A stretch of DNA of 10,170 nt. Origin: Candidatus Tayloriibacteriota bacterium. GTDB taxonomy: Bacteria > Patescibacteriota > Minisyncoccia > Phycocordibacterales > JAKAEA01. The stretch covers positions 1 through 10,170 of the forward strand of contig JARIGY010000052.1 in NCBI GenBank assembly GCA_029288535.1, given 5' to 3'. The notes under the pieces were generated by a model. That model was not told the DNA's origin. It made no database searches and saw nothing but the letters and a program-made list of their open reading frames with translations. Positions 1 through 5,817 of the stretch are shown here, piece after piece (positions within the stretch are counted from its first letter, which is position 1; every line of letters begins with the position of its first letter). Both the position numbers and the translations under genes were made by a program.

Positions 1-22
1 GGTCCGATTCCCGCTCTCGGCT
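1..22 (+). tRNA. Possible 3' end of a truncated tRNA gene
   Basis: The first bases read like the T-arm and 3' acceptor strand of a tRNA: G-G, a seven-base loop TCCGATT, the 3' T-stem strand CCCGC, the acceptor strand TCTCGGC and discriminator T. No CCA follows (TCAAT comes next), which matches the CCA-less tRNA-Gln in this window. An acceptor strand of TCTCGGC would pair with a 5' GCCGAGA, as seen in some bacterial tRNA-Thr genes. The oddity is C where the nearly universal T55 of the TpsiC loop should be. With 5' half, anticodon and D-arm outside the window, neither identity nor reality can be proven; it could be chance. Confidence 0.35.
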
Positions 23-42
23 CAATATAGGATTCATTATTA

Positions 43-918
43 ATGACCAAAGAAGCCATCGAACAGAAAATTGCGGCGCTTGAGGCGGAAATGTACGGCG
101 CTGATTTTTGGGCTGACAAAAATCACGCCCAGGCAGTCATAAAGGAAATTCAAGATCTCAAAGCCGAGAAGGAAGGCGGCAGCAAATACGACAAGGGCGG
201 CGCGATCATGACTATTTTCTCCGGTGCCGGGGGCGACGATGCCGAAGATTTCTCGGGCATTCTTTTTGCGATGTATCGGAAGTTTATCGAGAACAGGGGC
301 TGGAAATGGATGCTTGTGCATGAAAACAAGAACGACCACGGCGGTTTCCGCAACATCGCGATCGAGATCGACGGCAAAAATGCGTACGGCACTTTAAAGA
401 ACGAATCCGGAGTCCACAGGCTTGTCCGGATCTCGCCGTTCAACGCCAAGCAGCTTCGCCACACATCCTTTTCGATGGTTGAAGTGATTCCGAAATTTGA
501 AAAGCAGGAGGAGATAGATTTGAAATCGGAAGACATCCGCGTCGAGCTTTCCCGGGCCGGCGGACCCGGCGGGCAGAATGTGAACAAGAGGGAAACGGCG
601 GTGCGCGTCGTGCATATTCCTACCAACCTTTCGGTGCATGTCACGTCCGAACGCTCTCAGGCCCAGAATAAAGAAAAAGCCCTGCTTATGCTCAAAGGCA
701 AAATCTACAAACGGCTTGAAGAAGAAAGAATCGCCAAAGAAAAAGGCATGTACATTTCCAAAACGACAGATATAGAGTGGGGCAATCAGATCAGGTCATA
801 TGTTTTGCATCCGTACAAAATGGTCAAAGATCACCGTACCGATGTCGAAATTCGCGATGTCGACAAAGTATTGAACGGCGAGCTCGATGAATTTATTGAG
901 GCAGAGAAGGGCTTGTAG
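43..918 (+). CDS. prfB: Peptide chain release factor 2 (short N-terminal form)
   Basis: RF2 recognises UGA and UAA in the ribosomal A site and triggers hydrolysis of peptidyl-tRNA. The 291-residue product carries the RF2-specific stop-codon tripeptide SPF at 131-133 and the catalytic GGQ at 176-178. The 45-residue spacing is the same as in E. coli RF2 (205 and 250). The domain 2 motif GAGGDDAEDF is at 61-70. Position 172, four before GGQ, is Ala, as in most bacteria rather than the Thr of E. coli K-12. The protein is about 74 residues shorter than E. coli RF2 (365). Residues 5-45 resemble the first helices of domain 1, but the following helical stretch is missing and the chain goes almost directly into domain 2. 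The ATG at 43 is preceded by AGGA at 29-32 and an in-frame TAG at 28-30, so no longer in-frame start exists. No UGA programmed-frameshift site is visible. ftsE starts 48 nt downstream. Confidence 0.95.
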   Translation: MTKEAIEQKIAALEAEMYGADFWADKNHAQAVIKEIQDLKAEKEGGSKYDKGGAIMTIFSGAGGDDAEDFSGILFAMYRKFIENRGWKWMLVHENKNDHGGFRNIAIEIDGKNAYGTLKNESGVHRLVRISPFNAKQLRHTSFSMVEVIPKFEKQEEIDLKSEDIRVELSRAGGPGGQNVNKRETAVRVVHIPTNLSVHVTSERSQAQNKEKALLMLKGKIYKRLEEERIAKEKGMYISKTTDIEWGNQIRSYVLHPYKMVKDHRTDVEIRDVDKVLNGELDEFIEAEKGL

Positions 919-926
919 GTCAAGGG

Positions 927-954
927 TTGCACTATCTCCCGAAGAGTCTACAAT
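927..954 (+). promoter_or_regulatory. Candidate promoter for ftsE-ftsX-pyrG
   Basis: TTGCAC at 927-932 (weak -35) is followed after 16 nt by TACAAT at 949-954, five of six matches to the -10 consensus. Transcription would start near 961, giving only a very short leader before the ftsE ATG at 967. Motif match only; prfB and ftsE could also be cotranscribed across the 48-nt gap. Confidence 0.35.
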
Positions 955-966
955 AGGTAGAGTATT

Positions 967-1647
967 ATGATTTATTTCGACAAGGTTTCAAAAGTGTACA
1001 CGGACAATTCCGTGGCACTGGAAAATATCTCTTTCACCATCGAGCCCGATGAGTTCGTTTCCATCGTCGGCCATTCGGGAGCGGGGAAGACTACGCTGCT
1101 CAAGATGCTTTTGGCCGAAGAAAAGCCGAGCGATGGTACGGTGTTCTTCCAGTCCATCGACATCCACAAGCTCCGCCGCAACGAGATCAACCATTTCCGC
1201 CGCAAGATCGGCGCTGTTTTCCAGGATTTCAAACTGCTGCCCAATAAAACCGCTTATGAAAACGTGGCATTCGCCATGGAAGTTGCCGGCAAGAGCGATG
1301 AGGAGATAGAGTCCGATGTGCCGCACGTGCTCGAACTCGTCGACCTCGGCCGCAAGATGTGGAGCTTTCCGCACCAGCTCTCCGGCGGCGAAAAGCAGCG
1401 CGTCGCCATCGCCCGGGCCATCGTCAACCATCCGGACATCATCATTGCTGATGAGCCGACCGGCAACCTCGACCCGATCAACACCTACGAGATCGTGCAG
1501 ATCCTGAAAAAAATCAACGACATGGGTACGACCGTGATCCTCACCACGCACAACAAGGGCGTGATCGACTCGGTCGGCAAGCGGGTGATCACGCTCGAGA
1601 ACGGCAAGGTGTTCCGGGACGATGTGGCAGGGCGGTATATTTTGTAA
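967..1647 (+). CDS. ftsE: Cell division ATP-binding protein FtsE
   Basis: FtsE is the cytoplasmic ATPase of the FtsEX complex. It does not transport a solute: it uses ATP hydrolysis to drive FtsX, which activates peptidoglycan hydrolases or their regulators at the septum. The 226-residue protein is of normal FtsE length and has every ABC ATPase motif in order: Walker A GHSGAGKT at 35-42, the Q-loop with VFQDFKLL at 84-91, signature LSGGEKQ at 138-144, Walker B IIIADEP at 158-164, D-loop region NLDP at 167-170 and the switch His in TTH at 193-195. The ATG at 967 gives the usual family N-terminus [11 protein letters not shown]. There is no convincing Shine-Dalgarno (only AGGTAG at 955-960). ftsX starts 18 nt after the stop, so the pair is surely one operon. 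MacB/LolD-like ATPases are the nearest alternative, but the adjacent ftsX settles the identity. Confidence 0.96.
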   Translation: MIYFDKVSKVYTDNSVALENISFTIEPDEFVSIVGHSGAGKTTLLKMLLAEEKPSDGTVFFQSIDIHKLRRNEINHFRRKIGAVFQDFKLLPNKTAYENVAFAMEVAGKSDEEIESDVPHVLELVDLGRKMWSFPHQLSGGEKQRVAIARAIVNHPDIIIADEPTGNLDPINTYEIVQILKKINDMGTTVILTTHNKGVIDSVGKRVITLENGKVFRDDVAGRYIL

Positions 1648-1665
1648 ACTTACATATCATTTAAA

Positions 1666-2592
1666 ATGTTTCTGACCAACATACGGCGGGTGGTAAAAAC
1701 GGGTTTCATCAACTTCTGGCGCAACGGCTATGTTTCGCTTGCTTCGATGCTTGTCATGGTCATCACGCTTTCCGTCATTGGCGCCATTATTTTCACCAAC
1801 GTGATGCTTATTGCGTCGCTCGATCAGATCAAAGACAAAGTGGACATCAATGTCTATTTCGTCACGAGTGCCCAGGAACCCGATATCCTTTCCATCAAGC
1901 AGTCGCTCGAGACATTGCCGGAGGTGAAAGAAATAGTCTATACCTCGCAAGACGATGTGCTTGCCGCTTTCAAGATCCGCCACCAGAACGACCAATACAC
2001 CCTTCAGGCTCTCGATGAGCTTCAGGGCAACCCGCTCGGCGCGACACTCAACATCAAGGCGAAAGAGCCTTCGCAGTACGGCAGCATCGTCGATTTTCTG
2101 AATTCGAAAACGCTCTCGTCCCGCGACGGCCTGCCCATTGTCGACAAGATAAATTACAACCAGAACAAAGCCGCGATCGACAGCCTCACCCGCATTATCG
2201 ACTCCGGCAAGCGGATCGGACTTTTCCTCACGATTATCCTGATCGCCATTTCTATTGTCATCACATTCAACACGATCCGCTTGGCGATATATGCGTCGCG
2301 GGAAGAGATCTCCATCATGCAGCTTGTCGGCGCGAGTTCCAAATACGTGCGCGGGCCGTTCGTCATCGTCGGCATCATGTACGGGCTCATCTCCGCGATC
2401 ATCACCATGGCGCTTTTCTACCCGGCCACCTATTACCTCGGCCGGGCGACGCAGGACTTCTTCGGCGGCGTGAACGTCTATGGCTACTATCTCCACAATT
2501 TCCTGCACATCTTCGCCATTCTTCTCGGCGCCGGCGTCGTCATCGGTTCGGTTTCGAGTTATTTAGCAGTCCGTAGATATTTAAAAGTCTGA
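1666..2592 (+). CDS. ftsX: Cell division protein FtsX
   Basis: FtsX is the membrane subunit of FtsEX and passes the ATPase state of FtsE to extracellular cell-wall hydrolases during division. The 308-residue sequence shows the family's four-span topology: membrane segments at about 22-48, 184-208, 230-258 and 279-302, with a large extracytoplasmic loop (about 50-180) between the first two. That loop starts with the typical pattern INVYFV and contains the recurring LPEVKEIVYTSQDDVL segment. After the second span, REEISIMQLVGAS at 212-224 is the cytoplasmic motif characteristic of FtsX. The ATG at 1666 has no Shine-Dalgarno; TATCAT at 1655-1660 resembles a -10 element but has no -35 and is probably chance. 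The gene sits directly behind ftsE and ends in TGA 2 nt before pyrG, suggesting translational coupling to both neighbours. Confidence 0.95.
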   Translation: MFLTNIRRVVKTGFINFWRNGYVSLASMLVMVITLSVIGAIIFTNVMLIASLDQIKDKVDINVYFVTSAQEPDILSIKQSLETLPEVKEIVYTSQDDVLAAFKIRHQNDQYTLQALDELQGNPLGATLNIKAKEPSQYGSIVDFLNSKTLSSRDGLPIVDKINYNQNKAAIDSLTRIIDSGKRIGLFLTIILIAISIVITFNTIRLAIYASREEISIMQLVGASSKYVRGPFVIVGIMYGLISAIITMALFYPATYYLGRATQDFFGGVNVYGYYLHNFLHIFAILLGAGVVIGSVSSYLAVRRYLKV

Positions 2593-2594
2593 TC

Positions 2595-4301
2595 ATGAAA
2601 AAGAAACAGCGGAAATATATTTTTGTAGTGGGCGGAGTCATGTCGGGTGTCGGCAAGGGAGTCGCTTCCTCGTCTATCGGCACCATTATGAAAGCGCGGG
2701 GACTTGCCGTCACCGCCCTCAAAATCGACCCTTACATCAACATCGACGCAGGCACTATGAACCCCACCGAACACGGTGAGGTTTTTGTTTTAAATGACGG
2801 CGACGAATGCGACCAGGACATGGGCAACTACGAACGCTTCCTCGATACCGAGCTCAGCAAGAACAATTATATGACCACCGGCCGCGTTTACTTAGACGTG
2901 ATCCGCCGCGAGCGCAACCTCGAATACAAAGGCAAGAACGTCGAAGTCGTGCCCGACATTCCGCTCGAAGTCATCCGCCGCATCAAAAAGGCCGCGGACG
3001 ATGCCGATGCGGACGTTACGCTCGTGGAAGTCGGCGGCACGATCGGCGAATACCAGAACATTATTTTCCTCGAAGCCGCCCGCATGCTGAAGGCCAAATA
3101 CCCCGGCGACGTCGCCATCGTCATGGTAAGCTATCTGCCGATCCCATCGAAAATAGGCGAGATGAAAACCAAGCCGACCCAATATGCCGCCAGAAGCCTC
3201 AACAGCGTCGGCCTCCAGGCCGATATCATCATCGGCCGCAGCCAGCTTCCGATCGACAAGAAGCGCAAAGAAAAAATAGCCACGTTCTGCAATGTGCTGC
3301 CGGACCATGTCATCTCGGCTCCTGATGTTGAAAGCATCTACGACGTACCGGTCAATTTCGAACGCGACAACCTCGGCAATATCCTCTGCAAAGTCCTGAG
3401 CATCAAAAATGCAAAAACAGATTTGAGCAAATGGAAAGCGTTCGTCCGCAAGACCAAGAGTCCGAAAGGCGAAGTGCGGATCGCGGTGGTCGGCAAATAT
3501 TTCGACTCCGGCGACTTCGTGCTTTCCGACGTGTACATTTCCGTCCTCGAAGCGATCAAGATTTCCGCCCTGAGCCTCGGAGTCAAAGCGGTCATCCGCT
3601 ATGTGAATTCCAGAAACTTCGAAGGTCCGAACGGCAGGAAGGCCGCGGCAGACCTCAGGAATTACGACGCGGTGCTCGTGCCGGGCGGTTTCGGCTCGAC
3701 GGGCGTCGAAGGGAAAATATGCGCGATCCAGTATTGCCGCGAAAACAAGATCCCGTATTTCGGCCTCTGCTACGGCATGCAGCTCATGGTGATCGAGTTC
3801 GCCCGCAATGTCGTCGGCCTCAAGGACGCGAACACGACGGAAATAAATCCCGAAACCAAAAACCCCGTCATCGACATCATGGAAGACCAGAAGAAAATCA
3901 TTTCCTCCGGCAATTACGGCGCGACGATGCGGCTCGGCGCGTATCCGGCAATGCTCAAAAAGGGCACGGTCGCCCGCAAGGCCTACAACACCGAAACGAT
4001 TTTCGAGCGCCATCGCCACCGTTACGAAGTGAATCCCGCGTTCATCGAAACCATTTCCGCCGCCGGCCTCGTCTTTTCCGGCACTTCGCCGACAGGAAAA
4101 CTCATGGAAATCGCCGAGCTGCCGCAGAACGAGCATCCGTTTTTCGTCGGTACGCAGTTTCATCCCGAATTCAAAGCGCGGCCGCTCTTGCCTCATCCGT
4201 TATTCTCGGCGTTCATCAAAGCCGCCATCAAGCGCGGCAGCGAAACCCGCAAACCGGCCATTCTCGCCCAAAAAGTAGCGTCACCGCAGGTAAAAGAATA
4301 A
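2595..4301 (+). CDS. pyrG: CTP synthase (glutamine-hydrolysing)
   Basis: CTP synthase makes CTP from UTP, ATP and glutamine, the last step of pyrimidine nucleotide synthesis. The 568-residue protein has the N-terminal amidoligase domain (about 1-270) with the P-loop-like GGVMSGVGKG at 13-22, KIDPYINIDAGT at 43-54 and HGEVFV at 60-65. The C-terminal class I glutaminase domain (about 293-545) has the oxyanion motif GGFGSTGVEG at 364-373, nucleophile Cys392 in GLCYGMQ, and His523/Glu525 in QFHPE. Length and domain order are normal. Unusual are KNVEVVPDI at 114-122 and GGTIGEYQN at 147-155, where most bacterial enzymes have K-T-V-Q-V-I-P-H-I and G-G-T-V-G-D-I-E-S, near the UTP/CTP-binding region. 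This looks like a lineage-specific type rather than decay, since all catalytic residues remain. The start lies 2 nt after the ftsX stop without a Shine-Dalgarno, so reinitiation is likely. Confidence 0.97.
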   Translation: MKKKQRKYIFVVGGVMSGVGKGVASSSIGTIMKARGLAVTALKIDPYINIDAGTMNPTEHGEVFVLNDGDECDQDMGNYERFLDTELSKNNYMTTGRVYLDVIRRERNLEYKGKNVEVVPDIPLEVIRRIKKAADDADADVTLVEVGGTIGEYQNIIFLEAARMLKAKYPGDVAIVMVSYLPIPSKIGEMKTKPTQYAARSLNSVGLQADIIIGRSQLPIDKKRKEKIATFCNVLPDHVISAPDVESIYDVPVNFERDNLGNILCKVLSIKNAKTDLSKWKAFVRKTKSPKGEVRIAVVGKYFDSGDFVLSDVYISVLEAIKISALSLGVKAVIRYVNSRNFEGPNGRKAAADLRNYDAVLVPGGFGSTGVEGKICAIQYCRENKIPYFGLCYGMQLMVIEFARNVVGLKDANTTEINPETKNPVIDIMEDQKKIISSGNYGATMRLGAYPAMLKKGTVARKAYNTETIFERHRHRYEVNPAFIETISAAGLVFSGTSPTGKLMEIAELPQNEHPFFVGTQFHPEFKARPLLPHPLFSAFIKAAIKRGSETRKPAILAQKVASPQVKE

Positions 4302-4324
4302 CCGCTTGAATAAAAGCCGGTTTT
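4300..4324 (+). terminator. Weak terminator-like hairpin after pyrG
   Basis: The arms AACCGCTT (4300-4307) and AAGCCGGTT (4314-4322) pair over eight base pairs with one bulged C and a six-base loop, and are followed by only two further T residues (TTTT at 4321-4324 in all). The hairpin overlaps the pyrG stop codon. The short U-tract makes it a weak or partial terminator. Confidence 0.35.
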
Positions 4325-4334
4325 ACAGTATGTT
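4306..4334 (+). promoter_or_regulatory. Candidate promoter for tRNA-Gln
   Basis: TTGAAT at 4306-4311 (4/6 to the -35 consensus) and TATGTT at 4329-4334 (4/6 to -10) are separated by the ideal 17 nt. Transcription would start near 4341, a few bases before the tRNA at 4345. The -35 lies inside the loop of the terminator-like hairpin. Motif evidence only. Confidence 0.35.
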
Positions 4335-4344
4335 ATAGGAACCT

Positions 4345-4415
4345 TGCGGGATCGTCTAATGGTAGGACTACAGATTCTGGATCTGTGTATCTTGGTTCGA
4401 GTCCAAGTCCCGCAG
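4345..4415 (+). tRNA. tRNA-Gln, anticodon CUG
   Basis: A complete cloverleaf folds from 71 bases. The acceptor stem is TGCGGGA/TCCCGCA. The D-stem is GTCT/GGAC (one T-G pair) with a short loop containing TGGT. The anticodon stem is ACAGA/TCTGT around the loop TTCTGGA, with CTG at 4377-4379. The variable loop is four bases and the T-arm is CTTGG-TTCGAGT-CCAAG. U1-A72 and discriminator G (4415) are classic glutamine tRNA features. CCA is not encoded (CAA follows), so it must be added by a nucleotidyltransferase. The base composition of the DNA changes directly behind this gene, and the next ORF begins 18 nt later. Confidence 0.95.
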
Positions 4416-4433
4416 CAACTATAAAAGTACCAA

Positions 4434-5234
4434 ATGATCACATTTCTTGATCACTGGCAGACATTAATTGGATCAATGATAGGTGCAGCCTCTGCATTCT
4501 TGTTGTGGGTAATAGCTGAGTCCTATAGACAAATTTCCGAACGTAAAGAACGTTTAATTTCCATTGAAAAATTTCTTGGCATACATACTTTGCTAGTTGC
4601 TGATACTTACCAAGCAATAGTTGAATTTCTAAATGGTCGATTGACGGGTCTTATTAATAATATTGAGGAAAATATCAGTACTGCTTCTTATCATGTTGGA
4701 ATAACTTTTTTCCCCATACTTTCACTAGAGCCTCTGGATAGTAATATACTCAATCTACATACAGGAAGTGGATATGTGGATACGAAACTTTTGGTTGTAA
4801 TTAAGAGGTCGAGAGATTTTAGAGACATGATTGAAGATATAAAAAGGCAATTTGAGACAACATTAAGCAATAACCGTGAACTCGTTTTATCCGAGAGTAA
4901 TTCTGCACAAGAGCAAAAGCAACAATTTTTGGAACAATTAAAGCAATTTAAGCTGGTGATGAACCAAGAGATACTGGAGAATAACATACCACTCTGTGTT
5001 AAGGAACTCATACAAGCTCAAGTAAGTATCAAGGAACTCACAAAAAAACGTCTTTGGCGATGGAAATTGAAATTTAATTCATCATTTAAATATTTTCGCG
5101 ATAAAAAACAGATGGATTTATACATTAAAAATACACACGAGCGCATCGACTCGTATCTTAAAGAGAAATTCACCAATAGATTTAAAGAAGTGAATACAGA
5201 ATTTAAACCGCGACTAAGAGAACAATCATTTTAA
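4434..5234 (+). CDS. Unknown membrane-anchored coiled-coil protein
   Basis: I do not recognise a family for this 266-residue protein. One hydrophobic segment at about 9-28 (LIGSMIGAASAFLLWVIAE) would anchor it in the membrane. The rest, rich in Lys, Glu and Gln, is predicted largely helical, with likely coiled-coil stretches around 125-205 (including EQKQQFLEQLKQFKL at 160-174) and a basic C-terminal third (KKRLWRWKLKF at 204-214). This suggests a cytoplasmic tail that binds itself, nucleic acid or another protein. There is no Shine-Dalgarno; TATAAA at 4420-4425 lies 8 nt before the ATG and might be a -10 element. The codons are AT-rich, unlike the upstream genes. It is separated by 154 nt from the next gene, so it is probably its own unit or cotranscribed with the tRNA. 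No function can be assigned. Confidence 0.75.
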   Translation: MITFLDHWQTLIGSMIGAASAFLLWVIAESYRQISERKERLISIEKFLGIHTLLVADTYQAIVEFLNGRLTGLINNIEENISTASYHVGITFFPILSLEPLDSNILNLHTGSGYVDTKLLVVIKRSRDFRDMIEDIKRQFETTLSNNRELVLSESNSAQEQKQQFLEQLKQFKLVMNQEILENNIPLCVKELIQAQVSIKELTKKRLWRWKLKFNSSFKYFRDKKQMDLYIKNTHERIDSYLKEKFTNRFKEVNTEFKPRLREQSF

Positions 5235-5373
5235 ATTTATATCATCTTAATTTGAAAAAGTTGGTCGGAAAAAGGGTCAGATGCCTTCATATAACTTCCA
5301 TTAGATGTAGTTGAGCTACCTTGATTCCTTTAATCGCGAGTGTCTCTATAAAAAAGCTGTTTTTAACTAATTC

Positions 5374-5382
5374 TGCTATACT
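5374..5382 (+). promoter_or_regulatory. Extended -10 promoter, predicted leaderless start
   Basis: TGC-TATACT is an extended -10 element (TGN at 5374-5376, hexamer at 5377-5382). Only 6 nt separate it from the ATG at 5389, so the expected start point seven bases after the hexamer is the A of the start codon. No good -35 is present and no Shine-Dalgarno exists before the gene, both consistent with a leaderless transcript of the following cluster. Confidence 0.5.
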
Positions 5383-5388
5383 TTAGCC

Positions 5389-5817
5389 ATGAAAGTCTAT
5401 ATTGCCGCGCTATTATTTAACGAACCAGAAAAGAAGCGAAACAGTGAAATCCGCGACTTGCTGAAGGGTAATAGGCATGAAACGTATTTGCCCCAGGAAG
5501 ATGGAAGCATTGCTTTCAATCGCATTGAATCCGGCGAAGATAAGAGCGTGATACGAAAAGCTGTTTTTGAAAATGATATTAAAGCAATAAAAGATTCCGA
5601 TGCGATACTATGCATTCTTGATGGCCGTGTTCCGGATGAGGGAGTGTGCATTGAGCTTGGTATTGCTTATACACTTGGAAAAAAATGCATCGGATATAAA
5701 ACAGACCAGCGAAGCCTCGATAAGTTCGGGAATAATTTGATGATCGAGGGATGCCTGCAAGAAATTGCGCGCTCAAAGGAAGAGATGCTAAAATTATTTG
5801 GTATGCTTCGAATATGA
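5389..5817 (+). CDS. Nucleoside 2-deoxyribosyltransferase-like protein
   Basis: Members of this family cleave or exchange the N-glycosidic bond of deoxynucleosides or their 5'-phosphates through a catalytic Glu. The 142-residue protein has the N-terminal strand KVYIAALLFN at 2-11, a YLPQEDG loop at 33-39, the conserved acidic stretch ENDIKAIKDSDAILCILDG at 61-79, and the active-site segment DEGVCIELGIAYTLGKK at 83-99 with Glu89 as the likely nucleophile. It ends with NNLMIEG at 115-121, which in the family helps build the neighbouring active site. The size fits the family (about 140-160). Whether it acts as transferase, nucleoside hydrolase or nucleotide N-hydrolase (like DNPH1/Rcl) cannot be told. 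It is the first gene of a four-gene cluster and its TGA overlaps the next ATG (ATGA at 5814-5817). Confidence 0.83.
   Translation: MKVYIAALLFNEPEKKRNSEIRDLLKGNRHETYLPQEDGSIAFNRIESGEDKSVIRKAVFENDIKAIKDSDAILCILDGRVPDEGVCIELGIAYTLGKKCIGYKTDQRSLDKFGNNLMIEGCLQEIARSKEEMLKLFGMLRI

Noticed and set aside
1..60. Programmed +1 frameshift in prfB
   Set aside because: No CTTTGA-like slippery site, no in-frame TGA, and the upstream in-frame stop is TAG; the reading frame is intact from ATG 43.
1655..1660. TATCAT as a -10 element for ftsX
   Set aside because: No -35, and the gene is only 18 nt behind ftsE in a classic operon pair; likely chance in an AT-rich spacer.
1657..2508. 283-codon minus-strand frame opposite ftsX
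   Set aside because: Same type of shadow: highly charged low-information sequence antisense to a conserved gene, with no promoter or ribosome-binding site.
2892..4196. 434-codon open frame on the minus strand opposite pyrG
   Set aside because: It is antisense to a complete, fully conserved pyrG. It arises from the GC-rich third positions, has no recognisable domain and is rich in the residues expected from reading reverse codons.
3431..4309. 292-codon + strand frame overlapping pyrG
   Set aside because: Arginine-rich out-of-frame reading of pyrG; the pyrG frame carries the intact glutaminase motifs over the same stretch.
5751..5813. Longer start for the phosphotransferase
   Set aside because: It would overlap the conserved C-terminus of the deoxyribosyltransferase by 67 nt, and the added residues do not look like part of the kinase fold. 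The ATGA overlap at 5814 is the better start.
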